Positions 17,777 to 27,817 of a DNA stretch of 64,000 nt are shown piece by piece. Each line of letters begins with the position of its first letter. The first letter of the stretch is position 1. The stretch covers positions 1 to 64,000 of the forward strand of contig NZ_FNIB01000012.1 in the NCBI RefSeq assembly GCF_900103805.1, read 5' to 3'. The notes under the pieces were generated by a model, which was not told the DNA's origin, searched no databases, and was given only the letters and a program-made list of their open reading frames with translations. Source of the DNA: Cryobacterium flavum. Lineage in GTDB: Bacteria > Actinomycetota > Actinomycetes > Actinomycetales > Microbacteriaceae. Position numbers and translations under genes: made by a program.

Positions 17777-18738
17777 GCCAGGTCACTCCGACTGGGCGGT
17801 ACGACGTCGAGCAGAATCTGGCCGATGACGGCGCTCGCGGTGACGCCGTCGAACTCGGCCTCCGGGTCGAGCACCATGCGGTGCGCGAGCACCTGGTCGG
17901 CGAGGGCCTTGACGTCGTCGGGGGTCACGAAGGTGCGGCCGTGGGCGACGGCCCAGGTTTTGGCGGCCTTGGTGAGGGCGCGGGCGCCACGCACGCTGAC
18001 GCCCATGCGCACCTGGCGGGCATCCCGGGTGGCCTCGACCAGACGGCCGATGTAGTCGTAGACCAGGGGGTTCACGAACACTCCGCGGGCGATGTCGCTC
18101 ATGCTCACGAGCGCCTGCGGGGTGATCACCGGGGCGAGTTCGTGGCGCACGTCGGCGGTGCCCTCGAGAATGCGAATGGTCGAGGCGAGGTCGGGGTAGC
18201 CGAGCGACGCCTTCATCATGAACCGGTCGAGCTGCGCTTCGGGCAGCCGGTAGGTGCCGGCCTGCTCGATCGGGTTCTGGGTGGCGATCACGAGGAACGG
18301 CACACCGGTTGAGCGGGTAACGCCGTCGATGGTCACGTTGCCCTCTTCCATCGCTTCGAGCAGCGCGGACTGGGTCTTCGGGCTGGCGCGGTTGATCTCG
18401 TCGGCGAGCACGACGTTGGCGAAGATCGGTCCGCTGTGAAACTCGAACTCGCCGGTCTTCTGGTCGTAGACGGTGATGCCGGTGACGTCGCCGGGCAGCA
18501 GGTCCGGGGTGAACTGGATGCGCGTGGAGACTCCCTGCACGGTCTGCGACATGGCGCGGGCGAGCGAGGTCTTGCCGGTACCCGGGTAGTCCTCGAGCAG
18601 CAGGTGGCCCTCGCTGACCATCGCGGTGAAGGCGAGTTCAATTACGTGGCGCTTGCCGAGAACGACCTGCTCCACATTGTCGACCATCATCGCGAAGGTC
18701 GCGGAAAACCAGTCTGACTGCTCCGTCGTGATTGTCAT
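17773..18738 (-). CDS. MoxR-family AAA+ ATPase
   Basis: A 321-aa AAA+ ATPase. Walker A is GTGKT (residues 53-57) and Walker B is LADEIN; the sensor region has IATQNPIEQAGTYRLPEAQLDRF, which is diagnostic for MoxR. These ATPases act as metal-insertion or folding chaperones together with VWA or DUF58 partners. The gene starts with ATG at 18738, 28 nt after the giant Ig-like protein gene, and overlaps the DUF58 gene. A clear MoxR-DUF58-transglutaminase module results. All catalytic motifs appear intact. Confidence 0.95.
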   Translation of the reverse strand: MTITTEQSDWFSATFAMMVDNVEQVVLGKRHVIELAFTAMVSEGHLLLEDYPGTGKTSLARAMSQTVQGVSTRIQFTPDLLPGDVTGITVYDQKTGEFEFHSGPIFANVVLADEINRASPKTQSALLEAMEEGNVTIDGVTRSTGVPFLVIATQNPIEQAGTYRLPEAQLDRFMMKASLGYPDLASTIRILEGTADVRHELAPVITPQALVSMSDIARGVFVNPLVYDYIGRLVEATRDARQVRMGVSVRGARALTKAAKTWAVAHGRTFVTPDDVKALADQVLAHRMVLDPEAEFDGVTASAVIGQILLDVVPPSRSDLA

Positions 18739-18766
18739 GTATATGGCTCTTTCAGTGGGGCGAAGA

Positions 18767-21700
18767 TTAGTTGGTGGGAGCGGATGCTGCGCTACAGCGG
18801 AAGGGGCCAGCGAGGGTACCGGAGACGGCGGGGAGGTTCTTGGTTGCGGCTGCGGTCCAGGCGATGGTCCAGTTCACGTTTCTGGTCTGGGTCGCGTCGG
18901 CGGGAACCGCTGCTCCGTCGCGGGAAGCCCACGTGCGGCCGCCGTTTCCGTCGGACACGTCGTACTGGGCGCTCGTCACAGTTCCCTCAGCGAGTCCGAC
19001 CGAGGTGGCGTCTACTGCGACCTTCAGGGTGCCGCCGATGACGCACCCTGTGTTGGTGAGCGCGGTGACCTCGTACTTGACTTGCCACGCCTGACCGGAA
19101 TCCGCTGCCTTGACCGCCGACCAGTCGCTGCAGAGCGAGTCATCGTTGTCGGTGCAGTACCGCACCGTGATGCCCGGGTCGGCGCCGAAGACGGTCGAGC
19201 CGGTCGAAACGTCGTAGGCATCGAAGTCGACCACGAAATCATCGGGAACGGTTGCCTTCGACGTGGGCGTCGTGAGCAGGTACTGGCCAGTGCTCTGTCC
19301 GTTAGCTGGCGTCGCCATACCGTAGGTGTACGAGCCGTCGCCCGGAGCGGAGGGCTTCACCCACGTTGTGACGGAGCCCGCGCTGCCCACCGCCTCGCCG
19401 TATCCGTTGGAATAGCAGACCGTCACGTAGTACCTGGTGTGCTTGGTAAGGCCACCGATCGTGGAGTCCGGTGAGGTGCGGTTGCCGGCCGAAGTGATTG
19501 CCGCGCGAGTGAACGTGCAGACAGGATCCGGCGTGGTTGATGCCACGTACAGAATGTGTTCGGGCTCTGCGCTGAAGTTCTTGTTTGGCTCGGTGCCCGA
19601 CACCGTGATCGAGGTGTTCTCGGAGGTTAGGGTGCCAGCCGTGATCGAGGGACTTCCCGCTACAGTCACCGTCTGATCGACCGAACGGTTGGTGGGCCCG
19701 CTGCCCGCCGGCTGGTCATCCTTGCTGAGCGGGGTGACAGTGATCGTCTGCTCGCCGACGAGCAGCGTGCGGCTGAATTCTGTCGTTCCCACGCCGGGAA
19801 CGGCGACGGGTTCTTCGGTACCGTTTACGCTGTAACGGTTGGTTGACGGGTCGTCGTTCTCGATCGTCACCGTCACAACGCCCTGCGCCGTCGTCGTTCG
19901 TTCGTCGAAGACCGGCTCCGCAGTGAGTGTGCCCATGCCCGGAGTGTCATACGACCAGGCCGTCACGCTCACCGCGGTGCGCGATTCCCCGACCGCATTG
20001 AAGGCTTTGGCCTCGTAGTCAGCTTTGTCACCGTTCGCCGACGTCGTGATGTTGCCGCAGTCGCCCGACGTGTCGCACCTCGCCACCGAAGCGCCGTTGC
20101 GGTACAGGTTGAAGCCTTCGAGGGCCGGGTAGGCCGCGTTAGCGCCGCCGGGGCTCACCGAGAGAGTCACCGACCGGTCGTCGTAGGCGATTTGGGCCAC
20201 GGCGTTCGGCGCTTTCGGGTAGCCCTGCAGGTCAACCGTGATCGACCCATTGCGGGTGCCGGCGCTGAGCTTGCCCTGCGCGTCGCGCACCACAAAACTC
20301 GCCTCACAGACACCGCCGGCGGTGTCGCCCGACCAGCTGGCTCGAACATTCTTGGAATTCTCGACCGAGAACGACACCCCAACGCAGGTGCTCGGGGCGG
20401 TGACCGAGACCAATTCAAGCGGTGTTCCGCGGTACAGGTTGACCTCGCCGGGGGTGCCGACGACGGCAATCGAGCAGCTCGATCCCGACGACTGGGTGCA
20501 GGTCGTCGCGACGGTGCCGCCCTTAGGCAGTTCGCTCGGTGCCGGGCCTACCTTGAGCGCGAGCACCGCCGGAATCGCCTCGCGGTGGCTCGACAGGCTC
20601 ACGGTGACCGCCGCCTCCCGGCCGGCCACGGCGTTGTCGGCGACAGAGATCGTGAGAATCGAGCCGTCCTGCGTGACGGTGAACTGGTCGGAGGAGAACT
20701 CGATCGCAAAGGTCAGCGCCGGCACGTCGCCCTTGCCCTGCCACTCGACCATGTGGCTGAGGTCGTAGCGAACGGCGTCGGCTCCCGGGCTCTCGGTCAG
20801 CGCGGCCGGGCGCAGTTCCGGCTGGGGGTCGAGCGGCTCGACCACGATGGGTACGACCAGCTGCGTGTAGTCCTCCTGTCCATCGATGCGTGCCGGCACC
20901 GTGCAGGAGTCGGTCCAGGGCGCATCGGAACCGGCCGTGTAGGTGACCGTCGTGCCGGAGTCGAAGGTGCAGGTCGCCTTGCCGCGCTCCCCCGACGAAC
21001 GGATGCCCGTGCGCTGCAGTTCCAGCGTGGTCCCGGCGGGAATCGACACGAGGCTCGTCAGATCGAAACTGACCGAGGCATCTTCCCGCACGTTTTGGTC
21101 GACGTTCCCCTTCTTGAGCGCGATGATGATCGCATCCTTGGCCGGAATGCGCAGGAACCCGTAGGTGGTCACCAGGGCGCCCTGAAAATTCGGGCCGGTC
21201 AGGGCGAACGGGGCGAGAAGTCCCTCGTCGGGGACGTCGCCGCGGATCTTCCAGCCCGACACGTCAAGGCCGGGGTGGTTTCCCCACAGGGTCAGGGTGA
21301 GATCGGAGACATCCCCGGAGTTCCAGGACACCTTGTCGGTGACCACGTCGATGCCCTTGGGAAACCCGTCTCGTTCGTCGAGGGTCAGGGTGGTATCGAT
21401 CACGACCGGGTAGTCGGGAACCGAGGTGCGCACCACCTTGACCACGATGAGTCCCTGGCCGACGTCGTCGTTGGCGTTGGTCACCGAGTAGACGAAGGTG
21501 AGCAGGCCCGGCTCGTCGCCGGCCGTGAACACCACGCGCGCGTCGGTGACGGAGTCGATGCGCCCAGCCAGCGCGTCGTACTCAGCGGTGCCAGCCGCGG
21601 CGTCGGGGGTGACCTGGCTCAGGGTGAGGCTGCCGCCGCCGGGTTCGATGTCGTTGGCGGCAGGAAAAACGACGACCTGGTTGTCGGGCCCGGCCTGCAC

Positions 21701-24700
21701 CTCGACGTAGTCGCTGAAGGTGATCGGGCTCGGATTGGAGCGCTGGTCAAGTACGCCGATGCGCACGAGGGCGACGCCGGTGGTTCCGGCGGTGTCGCGT
21801 ACGCGGTACTGAAATTCGATGGCGCCGTGATAGTCGCGGGGGCTGGAATAGACGACGGCGTCGCCGGTGGCGTTGAGCGAGGCCGTTCCGCGGGCCGGCT
21901 GGGTGAGCACCCGGTCGAGCACGACGGTGTCACCGTCGGGGTCGGTACCGAAACTGTCAAAGGGAATCTCGATGGTCTCGCCCGACAGCACCCGACCGTA
22001 GAGGGTGTGCGGCTGGGGCACCGTGTTCTCCCCGTCGGCGAGCACCTCGACCGAGACCACGGCCGAGTCGATGAGTTCCGGCGAGCCGGCGGTGTAGACG
22101 CTGTAGGCCACCTCGTAGCTGCCCGGTTCGTCGGGGGCGAGGTAGCGCACCTCGGCGCCGGCCGCGAAAGCGAGGCCACGGTCACTGCGGTTCTGCACCG
22201 ATTCGGCGTTGAGCATCACGATGTTGCCGTCGGGGGCCACATCGTTGGCGAGCACCGGGATGTCGATCTGGGCGCCAACGCGCACCGAGACGCTGTCGTT
22301 CATGGCGATCGGCGTCTGCGGAACGGATGCCGAAAGCAGGTAGACGGTGGCCTCACCGCGCACGGTGTACAGCGGGTTTTCGGTGCCGTCCGACACCGTG
22401 TAACGCACGGTGCCGAGCTTGCCCGGTCGTTCGTCAGCGGTGGAACCGCGTACGCGCAGAATGTTCTGCCCGACGACATCGACGCTGAGCGAGGCGCCCA
22501 GAACGGTCTCCGGGATGGCTTCGCCGAGCAGCAGCACCCGGCCGGCCGGGTTGGAGACGGCGGTGAAGACGTCAACGCTGGTGTCGGCCTTGGGCCGCAC
22601 GAAAACGGTCACGGGGGAGGTCGTGAGTGCCTGGGCATCCGCTGACACCACCGAAATGCGCGCGAGCGTGACGACCTCGCTCACGTCGTCGGCGATGGTG
22701 AGACTGACGGTGTAGTTACCGACGACGGTCGCGGAAAAGTCGAAGGCAGTACCGTTCGCCGTGATGCTCACGGCCCCGCCCTCGGTGCTCGACGGTGTCG
22801 TCGCCGACGTGATGCGGTACAGCCCGGCAGCGCCCGAAATGTACTCGGCGGGGTTCACCGTGAGGCGCTCGTTCACCGAAGCGAGCAGTGCGAACGGTTC
22901 AACGGTGAGCCGTGGCGTGGGCGTGACCACGATCGTGAGCACCTTCTCGGTCGAAGCGTCGTGAATGTCCGAGACGCGCACCAGAATCGTGGCCGACTGG
23001 GCGGCCTGTTCGGCCGCGTTCGGGTGCTTGTAGACGAGCACGCCGGCCGGCGTCACGCTGACCGAGCCGATAGCGGTGGTGTTCAGAGCGGATGCGACGA
23101 AGATCGGATCGCCGTCGGGATCGACCCAGCCGGGCAGCACCGGAATGGTCACGGTGCCGCCGGGCTGTACCTCGGGGCTCGGCCAGTCCTGCAGGCAGCC
23201 GTCGGTGCCGCACCAGACCGGGGCAGAATTGATCTCGTCGCCATGCACGGTGAGGGTGACCGTGGTCGGCGCGGAGTCGAGGCCGTCGGCGCGCGATCCG
23301 TCGGTGATGGCGTAGTTGAACGTTGCAGAGCCGCGAGCGCCGGGAGCCACCTGCACGGCGAGAGCCTGGTTCTGATCGGTGACGGTGACGGTGCCGAAAT
23401 CGGGGTCGAGGCCGGTGACCGAGGCGGGCACGACGCTCAGCACGTCATCGTTGGCGTCGTGGTCGTTGAGCAGTACCGGCAGCGTGACCAGCTGGTCGAT
23501 GCGCACACCGAAGGCGTCGGGCACGGCAATGGGTGCTTTGGGTTCAACGACCTCTGAAGCTTCCTCCACGTCGTCCTGGCGCTGGGGTTCTTCCGCCGCG
23601 GCGAGGGTCCAGTCCTGGGAACTGGCGACCAGGGCGCCGCCCGGAACGGTCCACACCCATCCGCTCCGGGTGTCATTGAGAATCATGAGCGATTCGTTGG
23701 CGCGAAAGGCGGGGGCGGCGTCGCCGGTCGGAGTTGCTGCGCCGTAGCTGAGGGCGGATTCGCCGTCGCTCTCGCTGAACAGGGTGCCGCCGACCCCGGA
23801 GGCGGGCAGCCAGGCGGCGTAGCGTTCTCCTTTAAAAGGGGTCGGCGCGGCGGGGGCGCCGAGCACGGTTTCAGAGTTGCCGACCAGTTCGGTGCGGGCC
23901 CCGTCGGCGAGCGCGAAGGAGATCAGGCCGGTCTGGTCGGCGACGAGCACGTCGTCGGCGGTGGTGCTCGGGCGTTGCAGCACGGCCAGTTCGCTGAGGT
24001 TGGTCGGGGTCGGAGCGTTCTGCCCGGCCAGCCACAGTTCGTCGCCGACCACGCTGAGCAGCGCCCAGCTGTCGCCGACAACGCTCAGTTGGCTTCCGGG
24101 CTCGGCCGGGCCGTCGGTCACGTCGTCACTATTGCGAATCTTGTCGTCGACGATGGAATAGCGCAGCACGCTTGCGGCCTCGCTGGAGTAGCTGTAGAGC
24201 ACCCCGTCCGGTGTGATCGCGATGGCGTCGGAGCGGTAGACGCGCGGGGTGTCGCCCTCGGCTATCTCGTCGTCGGCGTAGGGATTGACCGCGCGCGGTG
24301 CTTCCGCGGCGCCCACGGTTCCGGCGAAGACCGTTCCGGCGCTCGTGAGATAACCGACCCAGGAACCCGACGACACGATGGTTCGGGTGCCGGCCGGCGT
24401 GCTGTCGTAGTCGCCGGCGTCGTCACCGAGGTCGATCGGTGCCGCGAGGCTCACGTCGACGACCTTCTCGTTGTTCTGCGCGTAGAGCAGCACGGTGGAA
24501 TCGGTTTGCACCAGTTCGCTCGGCGACGGCACGGTTTTCACGGTGTCGAGTTCGCCGAGGTCGGTGTTGACGCGGGCGTACCGGTTGCCGTCGCCGCTCT
24601 GCAAAGCCCAGATCGAACTCGCGTTCACCGGCGTCTGCTTCACGTCGAAACCATCGACGACGATCGCCACGGTGGCCAACAGCGCGCCGATCGCGCACAC

Positions 24701-24775
24701 AGCGGCAATGCGGATGACGCCGAGACGAGCCGTTGACAGCACGGGCAGGCGGCGGCGAGTCCGTTTGCCGGCCAT
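18767..24775 (-). CDS. Giant Ig-like/fibronectin type III surface protein
   Basis: A 2002-aa protein with a very basic N-terminus, one membrane helix at about 18-40 and the rest predicted outside (type II orientation). Residues 50-400 look like a beta-propeller. From about 415 there are repeated cadherin/Ig-like modules, recognisable by PVLLNDHDANDD and later PVLANDVAPDG. A fibronectin type III-like part lies at about 1525-1620, and the C-terminus holds further beta-rich, Cys-bearing modules. No sortase motif or C-terminal anchor is seen. The ATG overlaps the kinase stop by 1 nt (TGATG), so kinase and surface protein are produced together. It is probably the main extracellular structure of this cluster; its ligand is unknown. 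Confidence 0.88.
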   Translation of the reverse strand: MAGKRTRRRLPVLSTARLGVIRIAAVCAIGALLATVAIVVDGFDVKQTPVNASSIWALQSGDGNRYARVNTDLGELDTVKTVPSPSELVQTDSTVLLYAQNNEKVVDVSLAAPIDLGDDAGDYDSTPAGTRTIVSSGSWVGYLTSAGTVFAGTVGAAEAPRAVNPYADDEIAEGDTPRVYRSDAIAITPDGVLYSYSSEAASVLRYSIVDDKIRNSDDVTDGPAEPGSQLSVVGDSWALLSVVGDELWLAGQNAPTPTNLSELAVLQRPSTTADDVLVADQTGLISFALADGARTELVGNSETVLGAPAAPTPFKGERYAAWLPASGVGGTLFSESDGESALSYGAATPTGDAAPAFRANESLMILNDTRSGWVWTVPGGALVASSQDWTLAAAEEPQRQDDVEEASEVVEPKAPIAVPDAFGVRIDQLVTLPVLLNDHDANDDVLSVVPASVTGLDPDFGTVTVTDQNQALAVQVAPGARGSATFNYAITDGSRADGLDSAPTTVTLTVHGDEINSAPVWCGTDGCLQDWPSPEVQPGGTVTIPVLPGWVDPDGDPIFVASALNTTAIGSVSVTPAGVLVYKHPNAAEQAAQSATILVRVSDIHDASTEKVLTIVVTPTPRLTVEPFALLASVNERLTVNPAEYISGAAGLYRITSATTPSSTEGGAVSITANGTAFDFSATVVGNYTVSLTIADDVSEVVTLARISVVSADAQALTTSPVTVFVRPKADTSVDVFTAVSNPAGRVLLLGEAIPETVLGASLSVDVVGQNILRVRGSTADERPGKLGTVRYTVSDGTENPLYTVRGEATVYLLSASVPQTPIAMNDSVSVRVGAQIDIPVLANDVAPDGNIVMLNAESVQNRSDRGLAFAAGAEVRYLAPDEPGSYEVAYSVYTAGSPELIDSAVVSVEVLADGENTVPQPHTLYGRVLSGETIEIPFDSFGTDPDGDTVVLDRVLTQPARGTASLNATGDAVVYSSPRDYHGAIEFQYRVRDTAGTTGVALVRIGVLDQRSNPSPITFSDYVEVQAGPDNQVVVFPAANDIEPGGGSLTLSQVTPDAAAGTAEYDALAGRIDSVTDARVVFTAGDEPGLLTFVYSVTNANDDVGQGLIVVKVVRTSVPDYPVVIDTTLTLDERDGFPKGIDVVTDKVSWNSGDVSDLTLTLWGNHPGLDVSGWKIRGDVPDEGLLAPFALTGPNFQGALVTTYGFLRIPAKDAIIIALKKGNVDQNVREDASVSFDLTSLVSIPAGTTLELQRTGIRSSGERGKATCTFDSGTTVTYTAGSDAPWTDSCTVPARIDGQEDYTQLVVPIVVEPLDPQPELRPAALTESPGADAVRYDLSHMVEWQGKGDVPALTFAIEFSSDQFTVTQDGSILTISVADNAVAGREAAVTVSLSSHREAIPAVLALKVGPAPSELPKGGTVATTCTQSSGSSCSIAVVGTPGEVNLYRGTPLELVSVTAPSTCVGVSFSVENSKNVRASWSGDTAGGVCEASFVVRDAQGKLSAGTRNGSITVDLQGYPKAPNAVAQIAYDDRSVTLSVSPGGANAAYPALEGFNLYRNGASVARCDTSGDCGNITTSANGDKADYEAKAFNAVGESRTAVSVTAWSYDTPGMGTLTAEPVFDERTTTAQGVVTVTIENDDPSTNRYSVNGTEEPVAVPGVGTTEFSRTLLVGEQTITVTPLSKDDQPAGSGPTNRSVDQTVTVAGSPSITAGTLTSENTSITVSGTEPNKNFSAEPEHILYVASTTPDPVCTFTRAAITSAGNRTSPDSTIGGLTKHTRYYVTVCYSNGYGEAVGSAGSVTTWVKPSAPGDGSYTYGMATPANGQSTGQYLLTTPTSKATVPDDFVVDFDAYDVSTGSTVFGADPGITVRYCTDNDDSLCSDWSAVKAADSGQAWQVKYEVTALTNTGCVIGGTLKVAVDATSVGLAEGTVTSAQYDVSDGNGGRTWASRDGAAVPADATQTRNVNWTIAWTAAATKNLPAVSGTLAGPFRCSAASAPTN

Positions 24776-25938
24776 CAGAGCAGCCCGGTGATCACGAGCA
24801 CGCCCACGGTGGCGCCGATCCCGACGATGACAGCGCTGGACAGAAGCAGGCTCAGTGTGAGCGGGGTGAATCGGGTGCGAGCCGTGTCGCTCGAGTCCGG
24901 CAGGGTGCCCTCGCGGGTCTGCGAGGCGGGGCGGCGGGTACTGCGCCGCGGGCCGGGGCGAAGGGTGGGAATAGAGACATTCGAGATGACAGCGCCACGC
25001 GATTCGTGGTTATCAAAATCCACCGGCGCACCAGCGGATGCCCAGGCCTCGTCGGCGACCTCCAGCGCGGTGAGGGGCAGGCCGAGGTCGCGTTCCACCC
25101 GCTGCAGGTCGTAGGCACACTCGAGCATGCTCCCCTGGCGGGCTGCCGGGTCGCGACTCATCATGCGGGCGAGGGCGCTTTCAAAGGAGGCGGGAACATC
25201 CGCTCGCCCGATGCTGGTGTATTTGGCGCGGCCAATGCGCTGTTTCAGCTGTACCCGCGACCCATTGGAACCGGCTGGCAGTTCGAACGGCGCCCGTTCG
25301 GCCAGAAGCGAATACATCGTGGCACCGAACGACCAGACCTCGGTGGCGATCGTACCGGTGGTGCGTTCGTCGACGATCTCCGGAGCGCTCCACGGCAGCG
25401 ACATGGCGAACATCTCGTCGCGGGCACCGCTGGCCAGCGACGCGGCGATGCCGAAGTCACCGAGCACCGGGCCGCCGAAGGTCGTGGTGAGAATATTGGA
25501 CGGTTTGATGTCGCGGTGCAGCACCTTGGAACGGTGCGCTGTCTCGAGGGCGCAGGCAATTCGCACGGCGATATTGAGCACGGTGGCTACGGGCAGCGGC
25601 TGGGTACGCTCCCGGGATGAATAGGAGCCGGGGCAGAATTCCATAACCAGGTAGGGGCGGCCATCGGCCGAGATGCTCGCGTTGTAGACGGTGAGAATGG
25701 ACGGATGCGAGCTGAGGCGCGCCATGACGTCTGCTTCGGCATTGAAGGAACGCAGTACGTCGGCGTCGACGATGTCCTGCAGCAGCACTTTGACCGCCAC
25801 GGAACGGCGGGGCATGTTCTGTTCGAACAGAAAAACGTCGGCAAATCCACCGGTGCCGAGGGGGCGCACGTAGGTGTAGCCCGACAAAACGGGCGGAGCA
25901 GAAGGAAGTCGCCTGCCCATCGCTCCCCCGACCTGCAT
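24775..25938 (-). CDS. Membrane-anchored Ser/Thr protein kinase
   Basis: A 387-aa Hanks-type kinase. Seen motifs, counted from the first ATG: glycine loop GTGGFADV (28-35), VAVK Lys50, catalytic HRDIKPSN (141-148), DFG (161-163) and PWSAPE. All are intact, so it should be active. A Pro/Arg linker leads to one membrane helix at the C-terminus with almost nothing outside, so unlike PknB it has no PASTA sensor of its own; the PASTA protein of this cluster may supply it. ATG at 25938 gives the longest form; ATG at 25920 has GGGGGAG close upstream and is a good alternative. It overlaps the giant Ig-like gene. Confidence 0.95.
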   Translation of the reverse strand: MQVGGAMGRRLPSAPPVLSGYTYVRPLGTGGFADVFLFEQNMPRRSVAVKVLLQDIVDADVLRSFNAEADVMARLSSHPSILTVYNASISADGRPYLVMEFCPGSYSSRERTQPLPVATVLNIAVRIACALETAHRSKVLHRDIKPSNILTTTFGGPVLGDFGIAASLASGARDEMFAMSLPWSAPEIVDERTTGTIATEVWSFGATMYSLLAERAPFELPAGSNGSRVQLKQRIGRAKYTSIGRADVPASFESALARMMSRDPAARQGSMLECAYDLQRVERDLGLPLTALEVADEAWASAGAPVDFDNHESRGAVISNVSIPTLRPGPRRSTRRPASQTREGTLPDSSDTARTRFTPLTLSLLLSSAVIVGIGATVGVLVITGLL

Positions 25939-26042
25939 TGTTTCTGTCTTGCATCTTTGTGTTCACTCGCAAAGACGCAGCTGGTCTCAGATTCAATCTT
26001 AACGGCGACACTCGACCTCGACACACACTGGGGCAAATGATA

Positions 26043-26061
26043 CACCCCCAAAATGGGGGTG
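26043..26061 (-). terminator. Candidate terminator after the unknown-protein genes
   Basis: Perfect 7-bp stem CACCCCC/GGGGGTG with loop AAAAT. It lies just after the stop of the gene ending at 26084 and before the kinase gene, so it may separate the secretion genes from the kinase-led part. The T run is weak. Confidence 0.45.
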
Positions 26062-26083
26062 CCTAGCTAAGTAGTCGTGCGCG

Positions 26084-26647
26084 TCACTGGGAATAGACGG
26101 TCTTGGCAAGGGCATCGACCTGCGGCAGGGACTTTTCGAATTCGATCAGGTCGTAGGTCGCTGTGCGCAACGCCGCCAGGGTCTCACCAACCTCCCAGGC
26201 GTAGTCCCGGGTCGCGACGACCCCCGGAACGGACGTGTCCGGGGTCAGATACCGCGTGCACCGAACTCCCACCAGGCCGCTCGTGGTGACGAACGGCTCG
26301 ACCACGGGGGGATCGATGGCGTCGGGGTCCGCTGCGCCGGCATAGTCCTCGACCGAGATCGTTCCCGCCGACCGGCGTGACTCGACCCGAAGGTCCGCCA
26401 GAACGAGCGGGCCGTCCCAGTCGCCGAGGCGAAGGAACGATGCTGAGGCCCCGCGCTCCTCCACGGATTTCGCAAGCATCGCGAAGACGCTCTCGATGCG
26501 GTCGCGTTGTTCACGAGAAACGCCCTCGCCGTCAGCAATCGCGTCGACCAGTTCTCGGGCCCAGTCCTCCCGGCGCTGCCAGCGGTCGTCCACGCCGAAG
26601 GTCGGCACCCCGATCCAGTCATCCGGATGGTCGACGAAGATGCTCAT
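26084..26647 (-). CDS. Unknown protein, secretion-cluster associated
   Basis: A 187-aa soluble, acidic protein, not recognised. It has no signal peptide, membrane helix or clear catalytic motif. The N-terminus has HPDDWIGVPTFGVDD and a helical, charged middle; the central part alternates beta-like stretches and ends in a helix with YDLIEFEKSLPQVD. Its ATG at 26647 overlaps the stop of the upstream gene by 4 nt, so the two proteins are probably made as a pair. It could be a chaperone or adaptor for a WXG-type substrate, like other small genes next to such substrates. That is inference only. Confidence 0.7.
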   Translation of the reverse strand: MSIFVDHPDDWIGVPTFGVDDRWQRREDWARELVDAIADGEGVSREQRDRIESVFAMLAKSVEERGASASFLRLGDWDGPLVLADLRVESRRSAGTISVEDYAGAADPDAIDPPVVEPFVTTSGLVGVRCTRYLTPDTSVPGVVATRDYAWEVGETLAALRTATYDLIEFEKSLPQVDALAKTVYSQ

Positions 26648-27270
26648 AACATTCCGGCCACTGCGGCTCGCGCAGCCGTCGGAGCGAACCTGATCGTCAG
26701 CGCCATCGCGTCGAACAATTGCTCGACTGCATCCAGCAAATCGTCGGCCTCCGGTGTGTCCATCCGCAGCATGCTCCCCGTCACGACCAGCAATCGATCC
26801 CCGGTCGGGGGAACGATGGCGTAGCTGATGCGCCGCGATGCGGGAATCTGCAGCTCACCGTTGGCAGTGAGGACGACGGGTACGTCACCGGCCTGGCGTA
26901 CGGCGAGTCGACCACCCACCTCGACCGCCGTCGCACCGCCACGAGCCGCAAAGGCCAGAAGGGCGTCTGCCGCCGAGTTCTCGCCAGCGGCGAGCTGGGG
27001 GGCTGACACGATGATCGACAGCGGTACCGGCGCACCGTGGATGAGTTCCGTCGGAAGGTACAGGTCGGTTCCCGAAACAATCTGGGCACCGCGCACCACT
27101 TCACGCAGTCGTGCAGTCACGAACCGACGCACGTTGGCCTGGGCGTCAGCGGGGGCGTTGGCAACGGCGCGGTCCACTATCGCGCTGCTCGCGGCGCTCG
27201 CACGTTCGTCCAGGGGAATTCTGGCCCATCCCGGCGGAAGCACCAGAAGATAGTCGACGAGGTCAGGCAT
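26644..27270 (-). CDS. Unknown protein, secretion-cluster associated
   Basis: I chose the ATG at 27270 (208 aa), 8 nt inside the end of the upstream membrane-protein gene; the longer frame begins within that gene. The product is soluble, mixed alpha/beta, with an N-terminal VDYLLVLPPGWARIPL stretch and a C-terminal helix LLDAVEQLFDAMALTIRF. Such a beta-rich core closed by a conserved terminal helix is seen in many small accessory proteins near type VII genes, but I cannot assign a family. Overlap with its downstream neighbour suggests co-translation. Confidence 0.7.
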   Translation of the reverse strand: MPDLVDYLLVLPPGWARIPLDERASAASSAIVDRAVANAPADAQANVRRFVTARLREVVRGAQIVSGTDLYLPTELIHGAPVPLSIIVSAPQLAAGENSAADALLAFAARGGATAVEVGGRLAVRQAGDVPVVLTANGELQIPASRRISYAIVPPTGDRLLVVTGSMLRMDTPEADDLLDAVEQLFDAMALTIRFAPTAARAAVAGML

Positions 27271-27817
27271 TCTGCGGCTTTCGTGGGGCGCCACGACGTT
27301 TCTTCTTCTTTTGCGGCCGACGATTACCGTGCCAGAAGGCGACCGCGGCCACCGCGGCGAAAGCCGCGATGTTGACCCACCACCAGGAGAACCATCCGTC
27401 AGAAGGTGGATAGTACATTGCGCACGCTGCGGACCCAAAGGAGCCGATGATCGACAGCAGGGCGATGAACATCGGAGAGATCTGCAAGATGAGTTTGGCA
27501 CCGGGGGCGGAAACCATCTGTTGCCGACTCCGCTTCCAGCAGATCTTCAGAAGCGCAGCAAGAGAGAGCGCACACAGCAGGGCCGTCCACGCCGGTATCG
27601 GGTATGGCAAAGTTCCCGCGAGGCGATCAACATTAGTCACACCGGGACCCGGCTCCATATTCCCGGGAATCTTCAGCACGACCACCATGATCACGTTGAA
27701 GGCGAGTCCAAGCGGAATAACAGCGACCATCACGAACAGCGTCACCACGAGGGCATACGAACTGCGCACGGCGATCAGTCGGTCACGTGCTTTTTCTTCG
27801 ATCTGCGCGAGACTCAT
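27263..27817 (-). CDS. Small polytopic membrane protein
   Basis: A 184-aa protein from the ATG at 27817, which overlaps the upstream stop by 1 nt (TGATG); a TTG two codons earlier is less likely. There are about four hydrophobic helices and a very basic C-terminal tail with KKKKRR, so the tail should be cytoplasmic. The family is unknown. Its position directly after the WXG-like protein and before two soluble unknown proteins suggests a role as membrane partner or immunity protein for that substrate, but nothing in the sequence proves it. Confidence 0.75.
   Translation of the reverse strand: MSLAQIEEKARDRLIAVRSSYALVVTLFVMVAVIPLGLAFNVIMVVVLKIPGNMEPGPGVTNVDRLAGTLPYPIPAWTALLCALSLAALLKICWKRSRQQMVSAPGAKLILQISPMFIALLSIIGSFGSAACAMYYPPSDGWFSWWWVNIAAFAAVAAVAFWHGNRRPQKKKKRRGAPRKPQNA

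Noticed and set aside
20192-22645. 817-codon open frame opposite the giant Ig-like gene
   Set aside because: Low-complexity Arg/Gly/Val composition and no recognisable domain; the minus-strand gene has clear Ig-like modules.
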